Source of the DNA: Bradyrhizobium diazoefficiens
GTDB lineage: Bacteria; Pseudomonadota; Alphaproteobacteria; Rhizobiales; Xanthobacteraceae
Length of the DNA stretch: 64,000 bases
Direction of reading: 5' to 3'
Assembly: GCF_018131015.1 (NCBI RefSeq)
Contig: NZ_JAFCJJ010000002.1
Coordinates: 372,001-436,000 of the forward strand
In this document: positions 43,534-53,496 of the stretch, piece by piece
Position numbering within the stretch: the first letter of the stretch is position 1
How the letters are laid out: the number at the start of each line of letters is the position of its first letter
The notes under the pieces: generated by a model
What the model saw: only the letters and a program-made list of their open reading frames with translations
Told to the model about the DNA's origin: nothing
The model's database searches: none
Program-made: the position numbers and the translations under genes

Positions 43534-43887
43534 GGCTTCCTTGACGGCGTGGTTGGCCGCCGGCACGCCGCAATAGATCGCCTGCTGCAGCAGGATCTCC
43601 CTGATGTCGTCGGGAGTGAAGCCGCCCTCAGTGAGCGCCGCGCGCACATGCAGGCGGAATTCATCCCACTGCCCGAGCGCCACCATGGTGCCGATGACGA
43701 GCACCCGCCGCGTGCGCTCGTCGAAATGCGGCCGGGTCCAGATCTCGCCCCAGGCGTAGCGCGTGATCAGATCCTGGAAATCGGTGTTGAAGGCATTGCG
43801 GCCCGCGATCGACTTGTCGACCCAGGGATTGCCCAGCACCTTGCGGCGCATGGTCATGCCGGCATCGCGGCGCTTCTGGTCGTCCAT
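43495..43887 (-). CDS. pcaC: 4-carboxymuconolactone decarboxylase
   Basis: This 130-aa enzyme removes CO2 from gamma-carboxymuconolactone in the protocatechuate branch of the beta-ketoadipate pathway. Key segments are RKVLGNPWVDKSIAGRNAFN, RPHFDERTRRVLVIGTMVAL and LLQQAIYCGVPAANHAVKEA, the AhpD-like active-site stretch. ATG 43887 gives the standard start. It follows pcaD by 14 bp in a pcaB-pcaD-pcaC order. Its 3' end overlaps a convergent membrane protein gene. Confidence 0.94.
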   Translation of the reverse strand: MDDQKRRDAGMTMRRKVLGNPWVDKSIAGRNAFNTDFQDLITRYAWGEIWTRPHFDERTRRVLVIGTMVALGQWDEFRLHVRAALTEGGFTPDDIREILLQQAIYCGVPAANHAVKEASAIVQELGLLKP

Positions 43888-43901
43888 GTTGTTGCTCCGG
43901 A

Positions 43902-44684
43902 TCAGCGCTGCGTCAGGAAGCCGACCACGGCATCCGTGAAGGCGTGCGGCTGCTCGACGTTGGAAATGTGGGCGGCGTCGAGGATGGTCATGCTGGCGCC
44001 GGGAATGTTGGCCCGGATCAGCTCGCCCGCCGAGATCGGCGTTGCCATGTCGTGGCGGCCCGCGATCACCAGCGTCGGGCTCTTGATCTTCGGCAGCAGC
44101 GCGCGCTGGTCGAGCGTCGACAGCGCCTCGCAGCAGGCGATATAGCCTTCGACCGGAGAGGCCAGCATCATCGCCTTCATCTTCGCGGCAATCTGCGGCT
44201 CGCGCTCGCGGAAATCGGCCGTGAGCCAGCCGGCAAGCACGGCATCGGCCACCGCCGCGATGCCGCCCTTCTTCACCGCGTCGATGCGCTCCAGCCATTT
44301 GGTCGGATCGGGATAATAGCAGGAGGTGTTGGCGAGGATGAGCTTGCCGAACCGCTCCGGCGCGTTGGCTCCCAGCCATTGCCCGACCATGCCGCCCATC
44401 GACAGGCCGCACCAATGCACCTTCTCGATGTTGAGATCGTCCAGGATCGCAAGCACGTCGCGGCCGAAACGCTCCATCGTGTAGGGACCGGGCGGCACGC
44501 CGGACTTGCCGTGGCCGCGGCGGTCGTAGCGGATGACGCGGAACACCTGCGTCAGCGCCTTCATCTGCGGCTCCCACATCTGCATCGTGGAACCGAGCGA
44601 ATTGGAGAGCATCAGGGTCGGCCCGCCGTCGCGGCCCTCGACGGAGACGTTGATCAGGCATCCGTCGGCATCGATCATGGGCAT
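43902..44684 (-). CDS. pcaD: 3-oxoadipate enol-lactonase
   Basis: This 260-aa alpha/beta-hydrolase opens 3-oxoadipate enol-lactone. Ser95 lies in the nucleophile elbow WCGLSMGGMVGQWLG, the acid Asp in IAGRHDMATPISAG and the His in LDAAHISNVEQPHAF. SNSLGSTMQMWEPQM is typical of PcaD. GGAG lies eight bases before ATG 44684. The gene sits between pcaB and pcaC. Confidence 0.94.
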   Translation of the reverse strand: MPMIDADGCLINVSVEGRDGGPTLMLSNSLGSTMQMWEPQMKALTQVFRVIRYDRRGHGKSGVPPGPYTMERFGRDVLAILDDLNIEKVHWCGLSMGGMVGQWLGANAPERFGKLILANTSCYYPDPTKWLERIDAVKKGGIAAVADAVLAGWLTADFREREPQIAAKMKAMMLASPVEGYIACCEALSTLDQRALLPKIKSPTLVIAGRHDMATPISAGELIRANIPGASMTILDAAHISNVEQPHAFTDAVVGFLTQR

Positions 44685-44699
44685 TGAGGCGTCTCCGTT

Positions 44700-46055
44700 C
44701 TATTCGCTGTCGAGGCCGTCGAGCAGGCGGTCGATCAGGGCCTGCGACGCCCCTTGATAGGCCATCGGCTCGAACAATGCCGCAATTTTCTCGGGCGTCA
44801 GATGCGCGGTGACCTGCGGATCGGCCGACAGCACCTCGCGCAGATGCTTCTTCCCGGCGACGGCCTTCTTGCTTGCGGCCTCGACGAGATGATGTGCCTC
44901 GCTCTTGCCGATGCTCTCGGCCAGCGCGAAGGTGACCGCCTCCGCCATGATCAGGCCATGTGTCGCATCGAGATTGCTGCGCATGCGCGCGGCATCGACG
45001 TCGAGGCCCTCGGCGATGTCGACGATGGCGGAGAGCGCGCCGGATGTGATCAGCATCAGTTGCGGCAGTGTCGGCCATTCCGCGTGCCAAGGGCCGGCGC
45101 TGCGTTCATGGTCCTGCACTTGCGCTGCGAATATCGTCGCGGCGAGCTGCGGCGCCATCGTTGCAGCACCGAGCGCGCTCGCGGCCGCCACGGGGTTGCG
45201 CTTGTGCGGCATGGTCGAGGAGCCACCGCGGCCTTCGCCGGCGGGCTCGAAGGCTTCGCCGACGTCGGTCTGCATCAGCAGCGAGACGTCGCGCGCGATC
45301 TTGCCGCAGCTCCCGGCGAGAATTGCGAAGCATGATGCGGCCTCCGCGATGCGGTCGCGATGGGTGTGCCAGGGTGCTTCCGGCAGCGGCAGGTTCAATT
45401 CCTGCGCCAGACGTTCGGCGACGATGAGCCCCTTGTCGCCGAGCGCGGCGAGCGTGCCGGCCGCGCCGCCGAATTGCAGCGCGAGGCCGTCGCGGGCGAG
45501 CCGCCTGAGGCGGCAGCGGGCGCGGGCAAGGCTTGCGGCATATTCGGCGGCCTTGAGCCCGAACGGCATCGGCAGCGCGTGCTGCAGCCAGGTGCGCGCC
45601 ACCATCGCGGTGTTGCGATGGGCGCGCGCCAGCGCGGCAAATCCCTTGATGGCGCGGCTGAGGTCGGCATCGAGCGCGTTGATGCCGGCGCGCAAGGCGA
45701 GCATGGTCGCGGTGTCGATGACGTCCTGGCTGGTCGCGCCCCAATGCACGTAGCGTGCGGCCTCGGCGTCCTGCTTGCCGACATTGGCGGTCAGCGCCTT
45801 GACCAGCGGGATGGCGAGATTGCCCGATTTCGTCGCGGCCTCCGCCAGCGCAGCCATGTCGAACCGGTCGACCTTGCAGGCGGCTTCGATCGGGCCCGCC
45901 GCGGTCTCCGGAATGACGCCGGTGGCGGCCTCGGCCCGGGCCAGCGCCGCCTCGAAATCCAGCATGTTCTGCAGCATGGACCGGTCGTCGCAGACCCCGC
46001 GCATGGCTGGGCTCGACAGCATCGGCGCGAGCAGGGGGGACAGGGATGTGCTCAT
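44700..46055 (-). CDS. pcaB: 3-carboxy-cis,cis-muconate cycloisomerase
   Basis: This 451-aa fumarase/aspartase-superfamily enzyme closes beta-carboxymuconate to gamma-carboxymuconolactone. It has WGATSQDVIDTATMLALRAG, TWLQHALPMPFGLKAAEYA and the superfamily signature GGSSTMPHKRNPVAAASAL. It is first in the pcaBDC run. The dioxygenase genes pcaGH, which make its substrate, are not in this window. ATG 46055 is the start; the divergent coxG gene begins 170 bp away. Confidence 0.94.
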   Translation of the reverse strand: MSTSLSPLLAPMLSSPAMRGVCDDRSMLQNMLDFEAALARAEAATGVIPETAAGPIEAACKVDRFDMAALAEAATKSGNLAIPLVKALTANVGKQDAEAARYVHWGATSQDVIDTATMLALRAGINALDADLSRAIKGFAALARAHRNTAMVARTWLQHALPMPFGLKAAEYAASLARARCRLRRLARDGLALQFGGAAGTLAALGDKGLIVAERLAQELNLPLPEAPWHTHRDRIAEAASCFAILAGSCGKIARDVSLLMQTDVGEAFEPAGEGRGGSSTMPHKRNPVAAASALGAATMAPQLAATIFAAQVQDHERSAGPWHAEWPTLPQLMLITSGALSAIVDIAEGLDVDAARMRSNLDATHGLIMAEAVTFALAESIGKSEAHHLVEAASKKAVAGKKHLREVLSADPQVTAHLTPEKIAALFEPMAYQGASQALIDRLLDGLDSE

Positions 46056-46225
46056 ATCATGCGGACCTGACCATCATGGACCGGCTGTGCCAATTCCAAA
46101 CCGTCCGCGCAAGCTTTTTGCAGTTGCGAATATGCATTGCTCGTGACCGGGCGCCGCCCTTTCCTTTGCCGCCTCCCTGCGTTACTTGAGCACCGGAAGA
46201 GTAGCGCGATCCCGGGAGACGCTCC

Positions 46226-46672
46226 ATGGCCATGACGATGAACGGCGAAGTCCAGCTTGCGGCGCCGCGCGAGGCCGTGTGGGAGAAGCTCAACGACCCC
46301 GCAGTGCTGAAGGCCTGCATTCCCGGCTGCGAGGAGCTGGAGAAGACCGACGACGGCGGCTTTCGCGCGACCGCGAAAATGAAGGTCGGCCCGGTGTCGG
46401 CGCGCTTCAAGGGCAAGGTGATGCTCAGCGATCTCGACCCGCCGAACGGCTACAGGATCTCGGGCGAGGGCGAGGGCGGCGTGGCGGGCTTCGCCAAGGG
46501 CGGCGCCGCCGTGAAGCTCGCCGAGAAGGACGGCGGCACGCTGCTTTCCTACGACGTCGAGGCGCAGATCGGCGGCAAGCTGGCGCAGCTCGGCCAGCGC
46601 CTCATCAACGGCACCGCCAAGAAACTGGCCGACGAATTTTTCGCGAATTTCGCCAAGGCGGTACAGGGCTAG
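46226..46672 (+). CDS. coxG: CoxG/SRPBCC family protein (CO dehydrogenase accessory)
   Basis: This 148-aa protein has the CoxG-type SRPBCC fold: MNGEVQLAAPREAVWEKLND, CIPGCEELEKTDDGGFRA, GPVSARFKGKVMLSDLDPP and ISGEGEGGVAGFAKGGAAV. In CO-dehydrogenase bacteria CoxG helps recruit the enzyme to the membrane. It opens the cox-like cluster and is divergent from pcaB. ATG 46226 follows GGGAGACGCTCC. It lies 136 bp before the FeS subunit gene with a hairpin between them. Confidence 0.9.
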   Translation: MAMTMNGEVQLAAPREAVWEKLNDPAVLKACIPGCEELEKTDDGGFRATAKMKVGPVSARFKGKVMLSDLDPPNGYRISGEGEGGVAGFAKGGAAVKLAEKDGGTLLSYDVEAQIGGKLAQLGQRLINGTAKKLADEFFANFAKAVQG

Positions 46673-46716
46673 AGGCCTGTTGCCTCCGTCATGGCGGCCC
46701 AGTGTTCCCTGCGATG

Positions 46717-46732
46717 TTGCCCCGGGGGGCAA
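46717..46732. other. Inverted repeat between coxG and the FeS subunit gene
   Basis: TTGCCCC-GG-GGGGCAA is a seven-base perfect stem with a two-base loop, too tight for a normal hairpin but suitable as a dyad. No T-run follows. An AT-rich stretch (AATAATTATAAG, about 46754-46765) after it could hold a -10 element for the downstream genes. Confidence 0.35.
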
Positions 46733-46808
46733 TGGCCCATATGATGGGTTGGAATAATTATAAGAACCGCTTCGACGGGACCCGTCGGGGCGCTGATAGA
46801 GAGTGCTT

Positions 46809-47294
46809 ATGGCCAAAATCTCCCTCATCGTGAACGGCAATCCTGTCACCGGCAATGTCGATCCCCGCACCCTCCTGGTGCAGTTCCTGCGCGAGAATCT
46901 GCGGCTCACCGGCACCCATGTCGGCTGCGATACCTCGCAGTGCGGGGCTTGTGTCGTGCATCTCGACGGCAAGGCCGTGAAGTCCTGCACCACGCTTGCG
47001 GTGATGGCCGACGGCCACGAGGTCAGGACGATCGAGGGACTGGCCGCCGACGGCGCGCCGCTGCATCCGATGCAGGAGGCCTTCCGCGAGCACCATGGCC
47101 TGCAGTGCGGCTTCTGCACGCCGGGCATGATCATGACCGCGATCGACATCGTCCATCGCAAGGGCCATCAACTCGACGACCACACCATCCGCGAGGAGCT
47201 GGAAGGCAATCTCTGCCGCTGCACCGGCTATCAGAACATCGTCGCCTCGATCGCCGCCGGCGCCAAGGCGATGGCGAAATCCGACCCCGCGTAA
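46809..47294 (+). CDS. coxS: [2Fe-2S] subunit of a xanthine oxidase/CO dehydrogenase family enzyme
   Basis: This 161-aa protein has the plant-type cluster ligands Cys40, Cys45, Cys48 and Cys60 ([18 protein letters not shown]) and the second-cluster ligands Cys100, Cys103, Cys136 and Cys138 ([24 protein letters not shown]). It passes electrons from a molybdenum subunit to the FAD subunit. ATG 46809 is the start; a GTG six bases upstream is in frame. The FAD subunit gene follows after 26 bp. The molybdenum large subunit expected in such clusters is absent. Confidence 0.94.
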   Translation: MAKISLIVNGNPVTGNVDPRTLLVQFLRENLRLTGTHVGCDTSQCGACVVHLDGKAVKSCTTLAVMADGHEVRTIEGLAADGAPLHPMQEAFREHHGLQCGFCTPGMIMTAIDIVHRKGHQLDDHTIREELEGNLCRCTGYQNIVASIAAGAKAMAKSDPA

Positions 47295-47320
47295 CCGCGC
47301 GCGCATCCCGGGACATTCAG

Positions 47321-48127
47321 ATGTACGAATTCAAATATCATCGCCCTGCGACCGTGCGCCAGGCGGCCAACCTCCTGGTGAAGAACGAGGACGCCAAGGT
47401 GATTGCCGGCGGCCACACGCTCATTCCCGTCATGAAGCAGCGGCTCGCGAGCCCGCCGCATCTGGTTGACCTCTCCCACATCGAGGGTCTCGACTCGGTC
47501 GAGATGAAGGGCCGTTCGCTGGTGATCGGCGCCACCGCCAAGCACGCTGACGTCGCGAACTCCGCCATCGTCGGCGAGGCGATCCCGGCGCTGGCAAATC
47601 TTGCGAGCCAGATCGGTGATCCCGCGGTGCGCCACAAGGGCACGATCGGCGGCTCGCTCGCCAACAACGATCCGACCGCGGACTATCCGGCCGCGGTGCT
47701 GGCGCTCGGCGCCACCATCGTCACCAACAAGCGCCGCCTCAAGGCGGAGGAGTATTTCCAGGGCCTGTTCTCGACCGCGCTCGAGGCCGACGAGATCATC
47801 ACCAGGGTGATGTTCCCGCTGGCGAAGAAGGCGGCCTACGTCAAGTTCCGCAACCAGGCCTCGCGCTATGCGTTGGTCGGTGTGTTCGTGGCGCGGCGTC
47901 CTTCAGACGTGCGGGTCGCCGTCACCGGCGCCGGCTCGAACGGCGTGTTCCGCGTCACCGCGTTCGAGGAAGCTCTGAAGAAGCGATTCTCCTCGAAGGT
48001 TCTGGAAGGCATCGACGTGCCGGCGGAAGGCCTCAACAGCGATATCCACGGTAGCGCCGAATACCGCGCGCATCTCATCGGCGTGCTGACCCGGCGCGCC
48101 GTCGACGCCGCCAACGCCAAGGAGTGA
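47321..48127 (+). CDS. coxM: FAD-binding medium subunit of a xanthine oxidase/CO dehydrogenase family enzyme
   Basis: This 268-aa protein has both FAD-binding motifs: IAGGHTLIPVMKQRL and GTIGGSLANNDPTADYPAAV. The start ATG 47321 gives the family N-terminus MYEFKYHRPATVRQAANLL; the in-frame extension upstream lies in coxS. It would receive electrons from the FeS subunit. Only 26 bases separate it from coxS, and 62 from the MoxR gene, so there is no room for coxL. Confidence 0.94.
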   Translation: MYEFKYHRPATVRQAANLLVKNEDAKVIAGGHTLIPVMKQRLASPPHLVDLSHIEGLDSVEMKGRSLVIGATAKHADVANSAIVGEAIPALANLASQIGDPAVRHKGTIGGSLANNDPTADYPAAVLALGATIVTNKRRLKAEEYFQGLFSTALEADEIITRVMFPLAKKAAYVKFRNQASRYALVGVFVARRPSDVRVAVTGAGSNGVFRVTAFEEALKKRFSSKVLEGIDVPAEGLNSDIHGSAEYRAHLIGVLTRRAVDAANAKE

Positions 48128-48189
48128 GGAACCTCATTCTTCGGCCCAAACTTGTCCCCGGGTAGGGGCCTAGCGAGACTGGCTTTTTC

Positions 48190-49110
<921 letters not shown>

Positions 49111-49139
49111 CCGTCAACGACGGCTCAGAGTGTGGACCC

Positions 49140-50342
49140 ATGGCCATCAACCATTTGGCGCCGGAGCAGACCGAGCAGTTCGCCGACAACATCGTCGGCT
49201 TTGCCCGTGCGCTGCGTGCGGCGGGGATGCCGGTCGGGCCCGGCGCGGTCATCGACGCCATGAATGCGCTCCAGGTGATCGACATCGGCAGCCGGGCCGA
49301 CGTCTTCACCACGCTGGAGGCGATCTTCGTCAAGCGCCACGAGCACGCGCTGATCTTCAAGCAGGCGTTCAACCTGTTCTTCCGCGCCTCCGAGGAGTGG
49401 AAGCACCTTCTGGATTCGGTGCCGCTGCCGGACCATGCCAAGAAGAAGCCGCAGGCCGGCTCCCGCCGCGTCCAGGAGGCGATGTCGCAGCCGAAGATGA
49501 CGGAGACGCCGCAGCACCAGGAGCAGGATCTGCGCCTGTCGGTCTCCGACAAGGAGATCCTTCAGAAGAAGGATTTTGCGCAGATGAGCGTGGCCGAGAT
49601 CGCCGAGGCCCTGCGCGCCGTCGAGCGGATGAAGCTGCCCCAGGCCGAACTCCTGACCCGCCGGCAGCGGCCCGACCCGCGCGGGCTTCGCCTCGATTTG
49701 CGCCGCACGCTGCGCGCTTCCTTGCGCACCGGCGGCGAGATCATCGACATCCATCGCCTCGGACGGATCGAGAAGCCGGCGCCGATCGTGGCGCTGCTCG
49801 ACATCTCGGGCTCGATGAGCGAGTACACCCGCCTGTTCCTGCACTTCCTCCATGCCATCACCGACGCCCGCAAGCGCGTCTCGGTGTTCCTGTTCGGCAC
49901 CCGGCTGACCAACGTCACCCGCGCGCTGCGCCAGCGCGATCCGGACGAGGCGCTGGCGAGCTGCTCGGCATCGGTCGAGGACTGGGCCGGCGGCACCCGT
50001 ATCTCGGCCTCGCTGCACAACTTCAACAAATTGTGGGCCCGGCGGGTGCTGAGCCAGGGTGCGATCGTGCTGCTGATCTCCGACGGGCTGGAGCGGGAGG
50101 CCGATGCCCGGCTCGCCTTCGAGATGGACCGGCTGCATCGCTCCTGCCGGCGGCTGATCTGGCTCAACCCGCTGCTGCGGTTCGGCGGGTTCGAGGCCAA
50201 GGCGCAGGGCATCAAAATGATGCTTCCGCACGTTGACGAATTCCGCCCGGTGCATAATTTGAGTTCGATCCAGGAGCTGATCACGACGCTGTCCCAGCCG
50301 CTGCCCCCGCATCACCGCAGCCTGATCCGCCCCGCAGCCTGA
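49140..50342 (+). CDS. coxE: VWA domain protein (CoxE family)
   Basis: This 400-aa protein has an N-terminal helical region (FADNIVGFARALRAAGMPVG) and a C-terminal von Willebrand factor A domain with a MIDAS motif (IVALLDISGSMSEYTRLFL) and DWAGGTRISASLHNFNKLW. It pairs with the preceding MoxR ATPase in cofactor maturation. The ATG at 49140 overlaps a typical operon spacing of 29 bp. Confidence 0.9.
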   Translation: MAINHLAPEQTEQFADNIVGFARALRAAGMPVGPGAVIDAMNALQVIDIGSRADVFTTLEAIFVKRHEHALIFKQAFNLFFRASEEWKHLLDSVPLPDHAKKKPQAGSRRVQEAMSQPKMTETPQHQEQDLRLSVSDKEILQKKDFAQMSVAEIAEALRAVERMKLPQAELLTRRQRPDPRGLRLDLRRTLRASLRTGGEIIDIHRLGRIEKPAPIVALLDISGSMSEYTRLFLHFLHAITDARKRVSVFLFGTRLTNVTRALRQRDPDEALASCSASVEDWAGGTRISASLHNFNKLWARRVLSQGAIVLLISDGLEREADARLAFEMDRLHRSCRRLIWLNPLLRFGGFEAKAQGIKMMLPHVDEFRPVHNLSSIQELITTLSQPLPPHHRSLIRPAA

Positions 50343-50354
50343 AGAGGTTAAGCC

Positions 50355-50678
50355 ATGCTCGACCGCGACGAGGACATACTGAAGGCGGCGGAGGACTGGC
50401 AGAAGGCCGGTCGCGGCGTCGCGCTCGCGACGGTGGTGGACACGTGGGGCTCGGCGCCGCGCCCCGCGGGCTCGAGCCTCGTCATCAATGACGAGGGCAC
50501 GTTCCTGGGCTCGGTCTCCGGCGGCTGCGTCGAGGGCGCCGTGGTCACCGAGGCCATGGACGTGATCGCGAGCGGCAAGCCGAAAATGCTGGAGTTCGGC
50601 GTCGCCGACGAGACCGCCTGGAACGTCGGGCTGTCCTGCGGCGGCACCATCCGCGTCTTCGTCGAAAAGGTCGGCTGA
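50355..50678 (+). CDS. XdhC family protein, N-terminal half (CoxI-like)
   Basis: This 107-aa protein matches the N-terminal XdhC_CoxI domain: GVALATVVDTWGSAPRPAGS, GTFLGSVSGGCVEGAVVTEA and NVGLSCGGTIRVFVEKVG. XdhC family members bind molybdenum cofactor and help sulfurate it. The C-terminal Rossmann half is encoded by the next gene, two bases on; together they make a split XdhC. ATG 50355 follows GAAGAGG. Confidence 0.9.
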   Translation: MLDRDEDILKAAEDWQKAGRGVALATVVDTWGSAPRPAGSSLVINDEGTFLGSVSGGCVEGAVVTEAMDVIASGKPKMLEFGVADETAWNVGLSCGGTIRVFVEKVG

Positions 50679-50680
50679 CC

Positions 50681-51382
50681 GTGAAGCTCGCAATCCTGCA
50701 CGAACTCAATGCCGAGCGCGCCGCGCGCCGTCCGGTCATCCTGGTGACGGACACCGGGAGCGGCGAGCAGCGCCTGGTAAAGGCGAAGGATTTTGCCAAG
50801 GATCCGCTGCGCGCCGAGCTCGAAAAGCAGCTTCGCATGGGCAAGAGCGCCAATGTCGAGACGGGCGGCAAGAAGCTGTTCCTCAACGTCTACGCGCCGA
50901 CGGCAAAGCTCGTCATCGTCGGCGCGGTCCATATCAGCCAGGCCTTAGCGCCGCTGGCGCGTTCGCTCGGCTATGACGTCACTGTGGTCGATCCGCGCAC
51001 GGCGTTTGCGAGCCCGGAGCGCTTCCCCGACATCCCGCTGGTTGCGGAATGGCCGGACATCGCGCTGCCGCCGCTCAACGTCGATGCCTACACCGCCTTC
51101 GTCGCGGTGACGCACGATCCCAAGATCGACGACCCCGCGCTGCTGCACGCCTTCGAGCGCAACTGCTTCTATATCGGCGCGCTCGGCTCGCGGAAGACGC
51201 ATGCCAAGCGAGGCGACCGGCTGCGGGCGCAGGGCGCCAGGGATAGCGACATCGCGCGCATCCACGCGCCGATCGGGCTTGCGATCGGCGCGGTCTCGCC
51301 GTCCGAGATCGCGGTGGCGATCATGGCCGAGATCACGGCCGTGCTTCGGCTGCCTCCCAAGGAAAAAGAAGAAGCGGCATGA
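50681..51382 (+). CDS. XdhC family protein, C-terminal Rossmann half
   Basis: This 233-aa protein matches the second half of XdhC: VILVTDTGSGEQRLVKAKDF, LVIVGAVHISQALAPLARSL, VTVVDPRTAFASPERFPD, and GALGSRKTHAKRGDRLRAQG. GTG 50681 starts it two bases after the previous stop, so the split gene pair is co-translated. It serves cofactor insertion. The next gene overlaps it by four bases (ATGA). Confidence 0.9.
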   Translation: MKLAILHELNAERAARRPVILVTDTGSGEQRLVKAKDFAKDPLRAELEKQLRMGKSANVETGGKKLFLNVYAPTAKLVIVGAVHISQALAPLARSLGYDVTVVDPRTAFASPERFPDIPLVAEWPDIALPPLNVDAYTAFVAVTHDPKIDDPALLHAFERNCFYIGALGSRKTHAKRGDRLRAQGARDSDIARIHAPIGLAIGAVSPSEIAVAIMAEITAVLRLPPKEKEEAA

Positions 51383-52983
51383 AATTCGGCCCGGCGAGCC
51401 CCAAGGATGCGATCGGCGGTGTGACCGTGCACACGCTGCGCCAGGGACCGCTGGTGCTGAAGAAGGGCACGACCATCGGCCCGGCCGAGGTCGAGGCGCT
51501 CCAGCGCGCCGGCATCAAGGACGTCGTCGTGGTGCGCATGGAGGAGGGCGACGTCACCGAGGACGTTGCGGCCGCCAGCATTGCGCTCGCCGTCGGCGGC
51601 GAGGGCATCCATGTCGAGCGCGCCTTCACCGGCCGCGCCAACCTGTTTGCCGCGCGTCCCGGCGTGCTGGTGATCGACCGTGCCGCGGTCGACCGCATCA
51701 ACAACATCGACGAGGCCATCACCTTCGCGACGCTCACCGCCTACAAGCCGGTGGTCGAGGGCGAGATGGTCGGCACCGTCAAGATCATCCCGTTCGGCGT
51801 CGAGGGTAATTTGCGCGATGCCGCGGTGAAGGCCGCCGGCAAGGACGTGCTGACGATCGCGCCTTACGTCATCAAGCGGGTCGGCATCGTCTCGACCCTT
51901 TTGCCGGGCCTGTCGTCCAAGGTGATCGACAAGACCCTGCGCGTCACCGCCGAGCGGCTCGCGCCGGCCGGCGCCGATATCATCGCCGAGCGGCGGGTCC
52001 CGCACGATGAGCGTGCGCTGTCGGCCGCGATCAAGGAATTGCTCGGCCTCGGCGCCGAGCTTGTCATCGTGTTCGGCGCCTCCGCGATCGCCGATCGCCG
52101 CGACGTGATCCCGGCGGCCGTCACCGGCATCGGCGGCGAGATCGAGCATTTCGGCATGCCGGTCGATCCCGGCAATCTTTTGCTGATCGCGCGTGCCGGC
52201 GGCGTGCCGGTGCTGGGCGCGCCGGGCTGCGCGCGCTCGCCGGTCGAGAACGGCTTTGACTGGGTGCTGATGCGGCTTCTTGCCGGCATCAAGGTGACGC
52301 GGTCCGAGCTGATGGGCATGGGCGTCGGCGGTCTGCTCATGGAGATCGTGACGCGGCCGCAGCCGCGCGCAAAACCCGAGATCGAGGGCAACAGCCAGGT
52401 TGCCGCAATCGTGCTTGCCGCGGGCCGCTCGACCCGGATGGGCGGGCCGAACAAGCTGCTCGCCGAGATCGACGGCAAGAAGCTGGTGCGGATCGCGGCT
52501 GAGCAGGCGCTGGCCTCGAAGGCGTCCGAGGTGATCGTCGTCACCGGCCACCAGACCGAGCTAGTCGAGCAGGCGCTACAGGGCCTCAAGGTGCGTTTCG
52601 TCAAAAATCCGGATTTCGCCGGTGGCATCGCCAGCTCGGTGAAGGCCGGCATCGCCGCTGTCCCTGAGACCAGCGACGGCGCTGTAGTTTGTCTCGGTGA
52701 CATGCCGCTGATCGACGCCGGCCTGATCGACCGTCTCATCGATGGGTTTGCGCCCGACCGGGGCAACCTCATCGTCGTGCCCGTCAGCGAAGGCCGCCGC
52801 GGCAATCCCGTGCTGTGGTCGCGCCGCTTCTTCAGGGAATTGATGACGCTCGACGGCGACGTCGGGGCGCGCCATCTGATCGCCAAGCACACCGAAGCGG
52901 TCGCCGAAGTGCCCGTGGACGGCGAGAGCGCCTTCCTCGACATCGACACGCCGCAGGCGCTGGAAGCCGCAAGGCGCGGATGA
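51379..52983 (+). CDS. Molybdopterin-binding / MobA-like nucleotidyltransferase fusion
   Basis: This 534-aa protein has an N-terminal molybdopterin-binding domain of the MoeA/CinA type (to about residue 335; HTLRQGPLVLKKGTTIGPAE, IVFGASAIADRRDVIPAAVT) and a C-terminal MobA-like domain (AAIVLAAGRSTRMGGPNKLL, VVCLGDMPLIDAGLIDRLI). The second domain should add CMP or GMP to the cofactor; MCD is the form used by CO-dehydrogenase-type enzymes. It completes the cofactor part of this cluster. Confidence 0.9.
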   Translation: MKFGPASPKDAIGGVTVHTLRQGPLVLKKGTTIGPAEVEALQRAGIKDVVVVRMEEGDVTEDVAAASIALAVGGEGIHVERAFTGRANLFAARPGVLVIDRAAVDRINNIDEAITFATLTAYKPVVEGEMVGTVKIIPFGVEGNLRDAAVKAAGKDVLTIAPYVIKRVGIVSTLLPGLSSKVIDKTLRVTAERLAPAGADIIAERRVPHDERALSAAIKELLGLGAELVIVFGASAIADRRDVIPAAVTGIGGEIEHFGMPVDPGNLLLIARAGGVPVLGAPGCARSPVENGFDWVLMRLLAGIKVTRSELMGMGVGGLLMEIVTRPQPRAKPEIEGNSQVAAIVLAAGRSTRMGGPNKLLAEIDGKKLVRIAAEQALASKASEVIVVTGHQTELVEQALQGLKVRFVKNPDFAGGIASSVKAGIAAVPETSDGAVVCLGDMPLIDAGLIDRLIDGFAPDRGNLIVVPVSEGRRGNPVLWSRRFFRELMTLDGDVGARHLIAKHTEAVAEVPVDGESAFLDIDTPQALEAARRG

Positions 52984-53078
52984 AGACGTCCCACCCGCGC
53001 CGATTTCAACCACCCGTTCACCATCTGGCAACGACCGCGGCTTAGAGTCCCTCCACCTGCCTGGGGGGAGGGGTTTCC

Positions 53079-53468
53079 ATGGCTTCGAACGTCGTCGCGC
53101 GCCGCTGCGCGATGTTTTTCTTTGCGCTGTCGGTCGGTGTCGCCGGCGCTCGCTACATGACCGAAGCCCATGCCGCCGGCGCGTTTGCGGTCGGCAAGTG
53201 CGGTGCCTATGGCCAGGCCTATGATTACGGCGCCGAGCGCGAGGCCCGCGCCGCGGCGCAGAAGCAGTGCAAGGGCGAGTGCACGACAGTGACGATGAAG
53301 CGCGCCTGCGCCGCGATGGCGGTCGATCTCGCCAATCCCTGCGGTGCCTATGGCTATGCCGTCAAGCCGAAGATCTCGGCCTCGCTCAATGCCGCCACGC
53401 GCGAATGCTACAAGTTCGGCGGCAAGGAATGCGTCATCCGCGCCTGGGCCTGCGACGCCAAAGGCTGA
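53079..53468 (+). CDS. DUF4189-like small secreted protein
   Basis: This 129-aa protein has a signal peptide (CAMFFFALSVGVAGARYM, cleaved near EAHAAG) and a cysteine-rich mature part of six Cys (VGKCGAYGQAYDYGAEREA, KQCKGECTTVTMKRACAAMA, CYKFGGKECVIRAWACDAKG) matching the DUF4189 pattern. Disulfides are likely. ATG 53079 is preceded by GGGGGGAGGGG. Function unknown. Confidence 0.8.
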   Translation: MASNVVARRCAMFFFALSVGVAGARYMTEAHAAGAFAVGKCGAYGQAYDYGAEREARAAAQKQCKGECTTVTMKRACAAMAVDLANPCGAYGYAVKPKISASLNAATRECYKFGGKECVIRAWACDAKG

Positions 53469-53496
53469 AGCAAGGGCTGACGGTCGGCCCGGGCGA

